A DNA stretch of 64,000 bases from JAGPCK01 sp041675505 (GCA_041675505.1 JBAYTR010000011.1:62001-126000), one strand, 5' to 3'. Positions 8,806 through 18,194 are shown, counted from the stretch's first letter. Numbers and translations are program-made. Notes: generated from the sequence alone by a model not told the origin.

Positions 8806-10095
8806 ATGCTAACAGAAAAAGTAAAACAGGATTTTCAGCAATATATACTGCAGGCAGAAAAAGGAAATGCATTTACGCAAATAAGGGAACATGCGTTTGC
8901 TGAGTTTGAGAAGCTGGGTTTTCCTACCATAAAACAAGAGGAGTGGAAATACACCAATCTGAAAACCGTTACTGAAAAAGAGTTTCAATCAACCTGTGAA
9001 ATCAATTCGCACATTAAAGAATTGGTGAAACAGTCCATATTCGCTCAGCTTAAGGCCAATTTACTTGTTTTTGTAAACGGCACTTTTGTGAGTGAGCTTT
9101 CCAGCATATTGGAAACCGATACTGCCGTGGTTATTGGCAGTCTGGCTACAGAGCGCAAAAATCACGAAGCTGTTTTTACCCGTCATTTCGGGAAATACGC
9201 AAAGGTGGAAGGAGAAGCTATGAACGCTCTCAACACAGCTTTATTAAGTGATGGTGCATTTGTACACGTTGCAGCAGGTAAAACTGTGCAGTTTCCTATT
9301 GTTATTTATAACCTGGTTGACGGCTCAGATATGAATGTGCTGAATCAGCCTCGCAACCTGATAGTGTTGGAAAAAAGTGCTTCAGCCACCGTTGTGGAAG
9401 CCTACTTCGCCACAGGAAAAAATGCCTCATTTACTAATGTGGTAACAGAAATATATGCGGATGAAAATGCACATCTGGAGCAATACAAAATTCAACAACA
9501 GGAAGGGGAGTGTTACCAGAATAATTTCACTCAGGTGTTTCAAGAGAGTAACACCAGCATCAACCACGTTACCCTTACACTTGACGGCACATTTGTTCGC
9601 AACAACCTGCATTTTTACATGAATGGTAAAAACTGCAACAGTTTACTTTACGGATTGTACGTAACAGGCTCTAAAAACTTTGTAGATAACCATACCCGTG
9701 TTGATCACGCTCAGCCCAACGGTTTCAGTGATGAGAAATATAAAGGTATTCTGAAAGATCAGTCAACTGCAGTATTTAACGGCAAAATTGTGGTGCATTT
9801 AGATGCACAAAAGACTAATGCGTATCAACGTAATCAGAACATTTTGTTGAGTGATGAGGCCACAGTAAACACCAAACCTCAACTGGAAATTTTTGCTGAT
9901 GATGTAAAGTGTACACACGGTGCCACCATCGGACAGTTAGATGAAGAACCTATGTTCTACTTACGTAGCCGGGGTATTCCGGAAAGTGAAGCACGTAAAA
10001 TGTTACTGAATGCTTTTGCTGATGACATTGCTGAGAAGATAAAAATACCTGAACTGGTAGCATTACTGGAAGAGCAAATAGATAAAAAACTGTAG
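8806..10095 (+). CDS. sufD: Fe-S cluster assembly protein SufD
   Basis: A 429-residue SufD, paralogue of SufB. The N-terminal helical part contains the characteristic 'FPTIKQEEWKYTNL' (about 39-52); the C-terminal part contains 'KCTHGATIGQLDEEPMFYLRSRGIPE', region 360-390, with the His in 'THGA' matching the SufD histidine implicated at the SufB-SufD cluster site. SufD is needed for iron entry and for a stable scaffold. It starts 4 bases after sufC and ends 18 bases before sufS. Confidence 0.96.
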   Translation: MLTEKVKQDFQQYILQAEKGNAFTQIREHAFAEFEKLGFPTIKQEEWKYTNLKTVTEKEFQSTCEINSHIKELVKQSIFAQLKANLLVFVNGTFVSELSSILETDTAVVIGSLATERKNHEAVFTRHFGKYAKVEGEAMNALNTALLSDGAFVHVAAGKTVQFPIVIYNLVDGSDMNVLNQPRNLIVLEKSASATVVEAYFATGKNASFTNVVTEIYADENAHLEQYKIQQQEGECYQNNFTQVFQESNTSINHVTLTLDGTFVRNNLHFYMNGKNCNSLLYGLYVTGSKNFVDNHTRVDHAQPNGFSDEKYKGILKDQSTAVFNGKIVVHLDAQKTNAYQRNQNILLSDEATVNTKPQLEIFADDVKCTHGATIGQLDEEPMFYLRSRGIPESEARKMLLNAFADDIAEKIKIPELVALLEEQIDKKL

Positions 10096-10113
10096 TCAGA
10101 GAAAATATAATCT

Positions 10114-11361
10114 GTGAAAACGGTGGCAAAATTAGACTTAGATTCAATCAGAAATCAGTTTCCTGTTCTTCATCAGGAAGTCAACGGTAAACCGTTGGTT
10201 TACTTTGACAATGCTGCCACTACACAAAAACCTAAACGTGTTATTGATGCTCTGGTAAAATACTATGAGTACGACAATGCCAATATTCACCGTGCGGCTC
10301 ACACTTTGGCGTCACGCTCTACTGAATATTTTGAACATACCAGACAGTCAGTTCAGCAATTTATAAATGCCCGTGAAGCCGATGAGTGCATTTTTACCAA
10401 AGGAGTTACAGAAAGTATCAACTTAGTGGCCCAAACCTGGGGACGAAAATTCCTTACAGCGGGTGATGAGGTCATCATCACTACCATGGAGCACCACAGC
10501 AACATAGTTCCCTGGCAAATGATTTGCGAAGAGAAAGGCGCAATTCTTAAAGTAATTCCTATTAATGAGGCAGGTGAACTGGTGATGCCTGAATACGACA
10601 AACTTTTGTCGAACCGCACCAAAATGGTTGCCTGTGTTTGGGTGAGTAATGCTTTAGGAACAGTAAATCCGGTTAAAGAGATTATAACCAAAGCGCATGC
10701 CGTTGGTGCTAAAGTGCTGTTGGACGGAGCACAAGCCTGCTCACATCTGGATGTTGATGTGCAAGATTTAGATTGTGATTTTCTGGCGGTTTCTTCGCAC
10801 AAATTGTATGGCCCCACAGGCGTTGGGGTGTTATACGGAAAACGGGAGATTTTGGAGTCCATGCCACCTTATCAGGGAGGCGGGGAAATGATAAAAGAAG
10901 TGACCTTTGCCAAAACTACGTACAATGAAATACCCTATAAATTTGAAGCAGGTACACCTAATATTGCTGATGTAATTGCCTTTCAGTATGCACTTGAATT
11001 TGTTCAGGAAATAGGGAAGCCAAGTATCACAGCACATGAAAATGAGTTGCTCAAACACTTCACCGAAGGAGTGAATTCAATCAATCAATCGGCTCGTGCA
11101 CCAATTAACTTAATTGGAACAGCGCAGGAAAAAGTCTCAGTTCAGTCCTTTACGTTCAAAACGTTACATCATTTTGATGCAGGTATGATGCTCGATGCAA
11201 AAGGCATTGCTGTACGTACCGGACACCATTGCACTCAACCTTTAATGCACCGATTCGGGTTGGAAGGAACAGTGAGAGCATCCTTTGCCGTATACAATAC
11301 AAAGAATGAAATTGACGTGTTGTTAGATGCATTGGAACGACTAAATAAGTTATCGGCATAA
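10114..11361 (+). CDS. sufS: Cysteine desulfurase SufS
   Basis: A 415-residue PLP-dependent group II cysteine desulfurase that takes sulfur from L-cysteine as an enzyme persulfide and hands it to SufE. The PLP lysine is Lys230 (SSHKLYG), the catalytic cysteine is Cys373 (RTGHHCTQP), and PLP contacts are seen in 'TMEHHSN' (124-130) and 'DGAQA' (204-208). The short segment around Cys373 fits the SufS rather than the IscS/NifS class. The start is GTG at 10114, inside a degenerate copy of the AATCTGTG repeat; a second GTG at 10123 is an alternative that would trim three residues. Confidence 0.96.
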   Translation: MKTVAKLDLDSIRNQFPVLHQEVNGKPLVYFDNAATTQKPKRVIDALVKYYEYDNANIHRAAHTLASRSTEYFEHTRQSVQQFINAREADECIFTKGVTESINLVAQTWGRKFLTAGDEVIITTMEHHSNIVPWQMICEEKGAILKVIPINEAGELVMPEYDKLLSNRTKMVACVWVSNALGTVNPVKEIITKAHAVGAKVLLDGAQACSHLDVDVQDLDCDFLAVSSHKLYGPTGVGVLYGKREILESMPPYQGGGEMIKEVTFAKTTYNEIPYKFEAGTPNIADVIAFQYALEFVQEIGKPSITAHENELLKHFTEGVNSINQSARAPINLIGTAQEKVSVQSFTFKTLHHFDAGMMLDAKGIAVRTGHHCTQPLMHRFGLEGTVRASFAVYNTKNEIDVLLDALERLNKLSA

Positions 11362-11372
11362 TCAGATTAAAA

Positions 11373-11807
11373 GTGACGAATACAACCGATATACAAAACG
11401 AAATCATTGAGAACTTTTCCCTGTTTGACGGAGATATGGAAACTACACTGTTTTATCTGATGGATTTAGGTAAAAAATTACCTGCTATGCCACAGGAGCA
11501 TAAAACGGAAGACTACATTATCAAAGGTTGCCAGAGTAAAGTTTGGGTATATCCCTCGTTTGTTGAAGGTAAAGTGCATTTGGAAGCCGACAGTAATACA
11601 GAAATCACCAAAGGGCTGGTGTACCTGTTGTGGAGCATATGGAACAACCGCACACCTGAAGAAATATTAAATACGGAACTGTTTTTCATAGACAAAATAG
11701 GGATGAGTCGTATGATAGGTTCGCAACGCAGCAACGGTTTTGCTAATATGATTAAACAAATGAAAATGTATGCCCTGGCTTACAGTGGTAAACCTGAGCA
11801 AAATTAA
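11373..11807 (+). CDS. sufE: Sulfur acceptor protein SufE
   Basis: A 144-residue SufE-family protein that accepts the persulfide from SufS and passes it to SufB. The acceptor cysteine is Cys53 in 'IIKGCQSKVWV', the exact family motif. Start codon is GTG at 11373, 11 bases after sufS. Length and fold match E. coli SufE. It is followed after 4 bases by the DUF59 gene. Confidence 0.95.
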   Translation: MTNTTDIQNEIIENFSLFDGDMETTLFYLMDLGKKLPAMPQEHKTEDYIIKGCQSKVWVYPSFVEGKVHLEADSNTEITKGLVYLLWSIWNNRTPEEILNTELFFIDKIGMSRMIGSQRSNGFANMIKQMKMYALAYSGKPEQN

Positions 11808-11811
11808 TTGA

Positions 11812-12168
11812 ATGACTATGACAGAACACAGTACTGAAAACACACATCAACCAAGCAGAACTTTTGCAGATGTGCAAAATGAAGCGATAGAGGTTATTCA
11901 AACCGTATTTGACCCTGAGATTCCCGTTAACATATACGAGCTGGGGCTCATTTACGAAGTAAAAGTTTCTAACGATTTAGATATCGAAGTGATTATGTCA
12001 CTCACGTCTCCGTTTTGTCCGGCTGCTCAAAGTATGCCGGCTGAAATAAAAGAAAAGCTGGAAAAAATTGAAGGAGTGAAGGGGGTAGAGGTAAATGTAG
12101 TGTTTGAACCACCGTGGACACAAGACATGATGAGTGAGGCGGCCAAGCTTCAACTCGGGTTCATGTAA
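11812..12168 (+). CDS. SUF-associated DUF59 (MIP18/SufT-type) protein
   Basis: A 118-residue DUF59 protein. The family motif 'DPEIPVNIYELGLIYEV' (34-50) is present, with the conserved cysteine Cys69 in 'TSPFCPAA'. Members help mature or insert Fe-S clusters (SufT in Firmicutes and mycobacteria, human CIAO2). The first ~20 residues are a variable polar leader. Being the last gene of the suf transcript supports a role in Fe-S maturation. A symbol is withheld because Bacteroidota members are not characterised well enough to call sufT with certainty. Confidence 0.9.
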   Translation: MTMTEHSTENTHQPSRTFADVQNEAIEVIQTVFDPEIPVNIYELGLIYEVKVSNDLDIEVIMSLTSPFCPAAQSMPAEIKEKLEKIEGVKGVEVNVVFEPPWTQDMMSEAAKLQLGFM

Positions 12169-12209
12169 TTTTTGATCCGGGTATTTTAATCCATTTGATT
12201 TTCATTATA

Positions 12210-12226
12210 TTGCATTCGCAATGCAA
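12210..12226. other. Perfect inverted repeat between the suf operon and the surface-protein gene
   Basis: TTGCATT (12210-12216), CGC, AATGCAA (12220-12226): a 7-bp perfect dyad 47 bases before the next ATG. It has no T tract, so it may be an operator or a weak terminator/stabilising hairpin of the suf mRNA. Confidence 0.4.
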
Positions 12227-12272
12227 CATATTGGCCTGTTAAAGTGTCAATAGGTACATAAACCCGATTAGA

Positions 12273-15200
12273 ATGAGAATACAAGCCTGCGGCCGCACGA
12301 TTATAGTACTGCTTTTAATATCATTTTTGCCGCTCACAACTTGGGCAAAACACTTGGTTGGCGGAAGCATGCAGTATACTTACATCGGTCAGTTTAATGG
12401 GTTGCAGCGATACAATATTAAATTAACCCTTTACAGAGATTGTCAGGTTACCCCCACCAACCCCAACCCTACAGCTTTTGATCCGGATATCACCATAGGT
12501 ATTTTTAATGCCAACGCTACACGTACGTTAGAAACTTCATTAAATATTCTGAAAGGTACTGAGGTTGCAGTAAATCCTCCAACAGGCGGGAGTAATTGTT
12601 CTTTTCTACCGAATGTATGTTTAAGAGAGGCCGTTTATCAAAAAAATGTTGATTTACCGGCCAGCACGGTGGGTTATCATTTGGTATGGCTGCGTTGTTG
12701 CAGAACAGATATAATTACCAATTTAACTCAGAATGCAGGGCAGGGATATTATGCGTTTATTCCACCTACTGCAAACAATAACAGTTCTCCCTACTTTGTG
12801 GGTGTACCGGCACCATTCATTTGTGCCAATGATTTAGCTCAGGTGATAAACACCGCTACCGATCCCAACGGAGATAGTCTGGTGTATTCTCTGGTTCATC
12901 CCTATGCAGGAGGAACGGCCACACAACCTACACCCTATGACCCCAATCCGCCAGCAACATTGTCTTTACCTATGCCATTGGTAACCTACACAGCAGGTTT
13001 TAATACCAATCAACCATTTGGAGCCGGAGGTACCGCTACCGTTAATGCTGCTTCGGGTTTATGTGATTTCAAAGCGCTTAATGCCGGAGCTTATGCTGTA
13101 GCTGTTGAAGTAAAAGAATATAGAAATGGAGTATTATTAGGTTCGGTTAGGAGAGACGTGTTGTTAATGGTATTAAACTGTCCGCCTAACCCGCCTGCCA
13201 ACTTAGCTGCAACCGGGGGTAGTGGAAATACGTCACCCACAATTATAGCGGGAGAAACCACCTGTTTCCCTATAAAATTTACTGATTCGCAGGACAGTAT
13301 CTACATCACCAGCTTCGGAGATATTCTGGATGGTACAGGCGGTTACACCGGCACTTTAGCTACTCTACCTGATGTTGCTGATAGCGGAGAAGCTACCAGT
13401 ACTTTTTGCTGGACACCTAATTGCAATGCCGTAAGAACAGCGCCCTATATTTTCAGTGTACAGGCAAGAGACAATGGATGTCCGCCTAAAGTCACTACCA
13501 TAAATTACTCCATAAAAGTTGATCCTTTCCGAGGAGTAAACACCATTGTGGGAGACACTTTTATTTGTACACCCTTTAACGGAAAAACATATTCTGTATC
13601 GGGAAGGGCGGGTTCAACTTATACGTGGACAATAACCGGAGGTTCATTAATTTCAGGTCAGGGCACATCCAGCGTGGTGGTCAATTGGCCCAATACAACA
13701 GCCACCGGAAGTATTACTGTAGTAGAAACAAATGCAAAAGGCTGTGTGGGCATAAATAATACACGAACAGTGATTATGCAATCAAAGCCGCACAGTAATC
13801 CTGTAACAGGTGATGGGATTCCGTGTGAAGGAGATAAATCAGTGACCTACTCAGTTAGTAATAATTCAGGAAACACCTACATCTGGGGAGCCACAGGGGG
13901 CACAATTGTAAGCGGAGGAACATCCAATCAGGTAACCATCAACTGGGGAAGCTCAGGTTCAGGTTATATTTGGGTACGTGAATATACTTCCGGTGGTTGT
14001 CCTGGCGATTCCAATACGTTAAGCGTAACCGTACGCCCCAAGCCAATTATGGATGCCGGGCCTGACAAAAGTATTTGTGATCCCGGAGCTCAGGTTCAGC
14101 TCAATGCATCCGGAGCACAGATTTTTCAATGGAACAGTAGTCCTACTTTATCCAATACGTCAATCAATAATCCCATTGCTACACCAACAGTAACTACAGA
14201 TTACGTAGTTTCAGGAAAATTTACTGCAACAGGATGCATAGGATACGATACCGTTAGGGTTAATGTATATAGCCGCCCTGTCCCTGTTAGTATTTCAGGA
14301 GATATTCAGCCTTGTGAATTTACATTTAATGTGGGCTACAGCGTTTCACCTAAACCAGGTTCCACGTATAGTTGGTGGGTTACTGGCGGAAACATTAACG
14401 GAGGATCAACAGGTAGTAGTAGTCTGGTCAATTGGGGAGGAAAAGGTAATGGTAAAGTGATGGTGGTTGAAACCAATCAAAACAACTGTACGGGTGACAC
14501 CATGTTCCTGCCTATTAATATCAGAGAAATACCGGTGATTGATGCAGGAATTGACTCATTAATTTGCGAAGGAGAAACTGTTCAATTAAATGCAACTGGG
14601 GGCAATATTTTTGTATGGTCTCCCAATGCATCTTTAAGCAGCACATCTGTTCCTAATCCGATTGCCAATCCGGTAAACACAACAAAATATTATGTAAAAG
14701 GTTACCTGGTTGCCGGTGGTTGTGAGGCAAACGACTCGCTGCTCATTACCGTTTTAAATAAACCTGTTCTCAACATTGGAGCAGGAGACACTGTGTGCCG
14801 TGGCACAACAGTTGAATTAAAAGTACTGGTAGGCACTGATTTCAAATGGAACACCGGAGCTACCTCGCAAAGTATTTTTGTAACACCCAATACTACTTCA
14901 GCTTATTGGGTACTGGTGCAGAATCAGAAATGCATTTTCGATACACTTAAAGCTTTTGTAGTGGTTAACCCTACACCTGTTGTTACGGTTACACCAAGTG
15001 CTACGAGTGGAATGGAACCATTGAAAGTTGATTTTGCCAACTTTACTACTGATGCTGATACTTACGATTGGCGTATGGGAGATGGTATAGGCCGATTCTC
15101 TTCTGTTAACGTATCCTACCTGTATGAAATACCGGGTAAGTACACCATGCGCATGTATGCAAGTAATGTGTTCGGATGTAAGGACAGTGTTTTCATTGAT

Positions 15201-15491
15201 ATAGATGTGCAGGAAATGCAGTACTTTATATTCATCCCAAATGTAATAACACCTGATGGAGATGGCTTAAATGACATTTTTGAAATTACCTATTCCGGCT
15301 ATCTGGAAGTAAAAGGCATGGTGATTAACCGTTGGGGACAAACTGTTTACGAATGGGGTAATGACAAATGGTGGAATGGCCGCATCAATGGCAATGAGCC
15401 TGCTGACGGGCAGTACTTTTATATTATTGAATGTAAAGGACTGCGTGGCAGAGTAGATACTTACAAAGGCCCATTAACAGTAATTCGCTAA
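12273..15491 (+). CDS. Large surface protein with Ig/PKD-like repeats and T9SS type B (gliding-motility, CHU_C) C-terminus
   Basis: A 1072-residue exported protein. Residues 1-25 are a signal peptide. The body is a chain of Ig/PKD-like modules: the pattern 'C.G...TYSV....GSTYTW.VTGG' recurs near 418-500, 515-600 and 680-760, alternating with 'DAG.D..IC.G..VQLNA' modules near 600-680 and 760-840; a true PKD domain (VDFANFTTDADTYDWRMGDG) lies near 915-985. The last ~85 residues (IPNVITPDGDGLNDIFEI to the C-terminus) are the CHU_C/gliding-motility-associated domain, a T9SS type B sorting signal, which often targets proteins for SprF/PorP-assisted secretion without A-LPS anchoring. Likely a cell-surface or matrix protein; the binding partner is unknown. 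Monocistronic. Confidence 0.85.
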   Translation: MRIQACGRTIIVLLLISFLPLTTWAKHLVGGSMQYTYIGQFNGLQRYNIKLTLYRDCQVTPTNPNPTAFDPDITIGIFNANATRTLETSLNILKGTEVAVNPPTGGSNCSFLPNVCLREAVYQKNVDLPASTVGYHLVWLRCCRTDIITNLTQNAGQGYYAFIPPTANNNSSPYFVGVPAPFICANDLAQVINTATDPNGDSLVYSLVHPYAGGTATQPTPYDPNPPATLSLPMPLVTYTAGFNTNQPFGAGGTATVNAASGLCDFKALNAGAYAVAVEVKEYRNGVLLGSVRRDVLLMVLNCPPNPPANLAATGGSGNTSPTIIAGETTCFPIKFTDSQDSIYITSFGDILDGTGGYTGTLATLPDVADSGEATSTFCWTPNCNAVRTAPYIFSVQARDNGCPPKVTTINYSIKVDPFRGVNTIVGDTFICTPFNGKTYSVSGRAGSTYTWTITGGSLISGQGTSSVVVNWPNTTATGSITVVETNAKGCVGINNTRTVIMQSKPHSNPVTGDGIPCEGDKSVTYSVSNNSGNTYIWGATGGTIVSGGTSNQVTINWGSSGSGYIWVREYTSGGCPGDSNTLSVTVRPKPIMDAGPDKSICDPGAQVQLNASGAQIFQWNSSPTLSNTSINNPIATPTVTTDYVVSGKFTATGCIGYDTVRVNVYSRPVPVSISGDIQPCEFTFNVGYSVSPKPGSTYSWWVTGGNINGGSTGSSSLVNWGGKGNGKVMVVETNQNNCTGDTMFLPINIREIPVIDAGIDSLICEGETVQLNATGGNIFVWSPNASLSSTSVPNPIANPVNTTKYYVKGYLVAGGCEANDSLLITVLNKPVLNIGAGDTVCRGTTVELKVLVGTDFKWNTGATSQSIFVTPNTTSAYWVLVQNQKCIFDTLKAFVVVNPTPVVTVTPSATSGMEPLKVDFANFTTDADTYDWRMGDGIGRFSSVNVSYLYEIPGKYTMRMYASNVFGCKDSVFIDIDVQEMQYFIFIPNVITPDGDGLNDIFEITYSGYLEVKGMVINRWGQTVYEWGNDKWWNGRINGNEPADGQYFYIIECKGLRGRVDTYKGPLTVIR

Positions 15492-15495
15492 ACCC

Positions 15496-15526
15496 TTTGG
15501 TTAGCATTCAGCTTTTCCTATTTTTG
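15496..15526 (+). promoter_or_regulatory. Perfect consensus promoter of efp
   Basis: TTTG (15496-15499), exactly 19 bases, TATTTTTG (15519-15526): a full match to TTTG-N19-TANNTTTG, 20 bases before the efp ATG. Confidence 0.85.
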
Positions 15527-15545
15527 CTGCTCAAATTAGAAACTT

Positions 15546-16106
15546 ATGGCCAGTACATCAGATTTATCGAACGGAGCATTTATCAAACATAACGGAGAGT
15601 TGTGTCAGGTGTTGGAGTATATTCACCGTACCCCGGGAAACCTTCGTGCATTTTACCAGGTGAAATTAAGAAACGTAAAGACGGGGAAACAAATGGAACA
15701 CCGCTATCGCGCTGGCGAAGGCATTGAGTTTGTTCGTGTGGAATTTAAAGAAATGCAATACCTCTACAAAGATGGCTCAAGTTTGGTGATGATGGATCCT
15801 GAAACATTTGACCAAGTGTATGTGGATGAAATCTTATTGGGAGATGCTGCCGGATTTATGAAAGAAGAAATGATGGTTAAAATTGCCTTTGAAGGTGATA
15901 CCCCCATATCTGCTGAGCCGCAAACATTCGTTGTAATGGAGATTACTTACACTGAACCAGGTGTAAAAGGTGACACCGCAACTAATACACTAAAGCCGGC
16001 TACTATTGAAACAGGTGCACAAATAATGGTTCCGTTGTTTGTGAATGTGGGTGAAAAAGTAAAAATTGATACACGTACCCGTGAGTACGTGGAACGGGTG
16101 AAATAA
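15546..16106 (+). CDS. efp: Translation elongation factor P
   Basis: A 186-residue EF-P, which binds between the P and E sites and relieves stalling at polyproline stretches. The three-domain tRNA mimic is complete: N-terminal KOW-like domain (1-65), OB domain (about 66-128) and C-terminal OB domain ending in the family signature 'DTRTREYVERV'. The notable point is the domain I loop, which normally carries the modified residue (PGKG with Lys34 in E. coli): here it reads RTPGNLRAF, putting Asn32 at the tip, so lysine-based modification is impossible. Arg34 lies two residues on. No modification enzyme (EpmA/B, EarP, YmfI-like) is encoded nearby. It has its own perfect promoter and a terminator. 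Confidence 0.96.
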   Translation: MASTSDLSNGAFIKHNGELCQVLEYIHRTPGNLRAFYQVKLRNVKTGKQMEHRYRAGEGIEFVRVEFKEMQYLYKDGSSLVMMDPETFDQVYVDEILLGDAAGFMKEEMMVKIAFEGDTPISAEPQTFVVMEITYTEPGVKGDTATNTLKPATIETGAQIMVPLFVNVGEKVKIDTRTREYVERVK

Positions 16107-16123
16107 CATTACCTGAATAATCT

Positions 16124-16159
16124 AAAAAAGACCGTACCATTAGGTTATGGTCTTTTTTT
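16124..16159. terminator. Bidirectional terminator between efp and the small membrane gene
   Basis: AAAAAAGACC...GGTCTTTTTT forms a long stem around the loop 16137-16145, with A and T tracts on both sides. It ends efp on the plus strand and can end the convergent gene on the minus strand, whose stop codon overlaps it. Confidence 0.85.
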
Positions 16160-16454
16160 ATGCCCGCATGAGCCATTGGAGCAGGAAGATAAATCCGATA
16201 ACAGAACACACCCCGAGCGGGAGACCCAGTAAAACAGAAAGCGCCACCCGCAGTTGAGTTGACAGCTTTTTGAAAAGCAACTGGTCTGCAATAATCTGTA
16301 AAAGAAAAATACCTCCTACATACACCACAAACATCAGCCAATTACCCACGTTGGTCATCCAGTTGAAGTTGTAGTACCCTTCATCAATAAAAAAAAGAAT
16401 CAATGTAAGACTTACTGATGTGAGCAGATAAGTGATGGTGGGTTTATTATTCAT
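16158..16454 (-). CDS. Small integral membrane protein, 98 aa, unknown function
   Basis: The family is not recognised. The 98 residues contain three hydrophobic segments long enough to cross the membrane: about 7-23 (YLLTSVSLTLILFF), 34-56 (NWLMFVVYVGGIFLLQIIA) and 69-94 (VALSVLLGLPLGVCSVIGFIFLL), separated by a short acidic loop and a KK-containing loop. The N-terminus starts MNNKPT with no cleavable signal. It is a single gene with a shared terminator. The ordinary codon use and clear topology make it a plausible real gene, though no neighbour suggests a role. Confidence 0.65.
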   Translation of the reverse strand: MNNKPTITYLLTSVSLTLILFFIDEGYYNFNWMTNVGNWLMFVVYVGGIFLLQIIADQLLFKKLSTQLRVALSVLLGLPLGVCSVIGFIFLLQWLMRA

Positions 16455-16497
16455 GTTGCATAAACGATTGGAACAGCAGCTATAGTATAAAAAGTAG

Positions 16498-16521
16498 AAA
16501 GCCGCCCGATAGAGCGGCTTT
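16498..16521 (-). terminator. Terminator of the LamG-repeat gene
   Basis: An 8-bp perfect stem, AAAGCCGC (16498-16505) with GCGGCTTT (16514-16521). On the minus strand it follows the LamG gene stop by 48 bases and is succeeded by a T-rich stretch. Confidence 0.65.
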
Positions 16522-16568
16522 TAAAAATCAGACAATTCGTATGCACTTATTAAGTGCACAATAAACGA

Positions 16569-18194
16569 TTATTCTTTAATCAACTTACTGCGATGAATCA
16601 GTTCGCCTTGAGTATTGGTAAGGGTAATGAAATAAATTCCGGCAGGCTGGTTAGTAAGGTTAATGCTGTTAGTGTTTTGTGCCTCTTGCACCAACTTTCC
16701 TGTAATATCCGTAATGCTGATGTTGCAATTGTTGGATAAGGTGATATAACCTTGAGTAGGGTTGGGGTAAAAACTCACTCCCGAAGCCGTTGCACTTTCT
16801 TTTATTCCTACAGATACAGGATTTGCGTCCTTAAATAAGCTGTCAGCTTCAAGGCCACTTAATGCCCTATTATATATTCTGATGTCATCCAGATTACCTT
16901 TATAGTAATAGTCTGTTCCAAGTGCGTTGGTGAATCCTGCTACTAAATTGGCTCCTGTAATGTTAAAATTTTCGCTGGTAAAAGTACTGTTACTGCTGCC
17001 CGCAAACTGTCCGTCAATAAACAAAGATGTGGCACCTCCGAATTCATTCACTACCGTTACATGGTGCCATAATGCGTCCATGGTATTTCCTGAGAAACTT
17101 CTGTTAGGACCCGCAACACCTCCCGGAGATGGTTTGTAATAAAATCCTAATTTTTTATCCGGGGTTCCGTATTGCCCTACATTCACTGCATATTGATCGA
17201 ATCCGGGATTATCATTTCGTTTGTTTAACAATGGGGCAAATTGTGCGTCCGAAAACTGAGCCCATAAGGAAATGGAAAAATTGCTATTACCCATACGGAA
17301 CGCAGCCGCATCTCCAAAATCAATTTTGTCGTTAACGCCATCGAATGCGTATGCCTTATTTGCATTCCCAAACCGGTCAGTGGTAAGTGATGCACCGGTT
17401 ACTGTTCCGTTATTGCTTCCTGTTTCGTCATTCGCGTTTCCACTATTAAATGAATATTTGGCAACAAGTCCTGCATTCAGGTTTACAACAGGATTGGGCT
17501 CATTGAATAAACTACTCACTTCAGTGGCATTTAACACACGGTTGTAAACCTTGATGTCGTCTACTGAACCATTGAGGTTACCAGGATAGTTTGTATTTCC
17601 CGACTGTCCGATGTAAATTGAATCACTTGTGTAGTTAAGGGCAAAACCTTTGTAAACGCTGTATTCTTTTTGCCCACCGATGTACATTCTCATGGAGTCT
17701 TGGTCAATGGCTATCACATAATGTTGCCAGCCTGAAGGAGCGGCATTGGCCGAAAAACCTAATACACTTTCCGTAGGGCCGTTTTGCGATACACTCAGGT
17801 ATTTACCATTTGGTGTGTAAACACTTAAACACAACGTAGCAAAATACGCATTGGTAGTACTGTTCACAATGGAATAGATATAATTGGTTACTACATTTGA
17901 AGTGGCAAAGCTGTCAATCTTTGCCCAAAGGGAAATGCTCATGGTAGCTGATTTTAACACAGCCGCATTCGGCAGTGTGATATAATCTCCATTAATAAAA
18001 TTGTAAGCTTTGTTAGCATTTCCGAACCGGTCGGTGGTTAGATTGGCTCCGTTCACGGTTCCGTGGTTGCTGCCCACTTCATCGTTCGCATTGGCGCTGT
18101 TGAATGAATATTTGGCAACCAGTCCGTTGGTTACCTGTCCATTTGCAACTCCTGCTATTAATGCGGTGATTGTAATTAGTAATGTTTTTTTCAT
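16569..18194 (-). CDS. Secreted two-LamG-domain protein with T9SS sorting domain
   Basis: A 541-residue surface protein: signal peptide (1-19, ending VANGQ), two concanavalin/LamG-like domains (about 22-235 and 241-450) and a T9SS type A sorting domain (from FYPNP near 474 to IKE). The two LamG copies begin almost identically, 'GLVAKYSFNS.NANDE.GSN.GTV.GA.LTTDRFGNANKAY', and the duplication is visible at DNA level (around 17371-17480 versus 18021-18125). LamG domains bind glycans or proteins, so adhesion or carbohydrate binding at the surface is likely; no enzyme domain is seen. Its promoter shares a distinctive element with the upstream beta-helix gene, implying joint control. Confidence 0.88.
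   Translation of the reverse strand: MKKTLLITITALIAGVANGQVTNGLVAKYSFNSANANDEVGSNHGTVNGANLTTDRFGNANKAYNFINGDYITLPNAAVLKSATMSISLWAKIDSFATSNVVTNYIYSIVNSTTNAYFATLCLSVYTPNGKYLSVSQNGPTESVLGFSANAAPSGWQHYVIAIDQDSMRMYIGGQKEYSVYKGFALNYTSDSIYIGQSGNTNYPGNLNGSVDDIKVYNRVLNATEVSSLFNEPNPVVNLNAGLVAKYSFNSGNANDETGSNNGTVTGASLTTDRFGNANKAYAFDGVNDKIDFGDAAAFRMGNSNFSISLWAQFSDAQFAPLLNKRNDNPGFDQYAVNVGQYGTPDKKLGFYYKPSPGGVAGPNRSFSGNTMDALWHHVTVVNEFGGATSLFIDGQFAGSSNSTFTSENFNITGANLVAGFTNALGTDYYYKGNLDDIRIYNRALSGLEADSLFKDANPVSVGIKESATASGVSFYPNPTQGYITLSNNCNISITDITGKLVQEAQNTNSINLTNQPAGIYFITLTNTQGELIHRSKLIKE

Noticed and set aside
10353..10862. 169-codon open frame antisense to sufS
   Set aside because: Fully covered by a clear PLP enzyme on the other strand; the translated product is low-complexity and resembles no protein.
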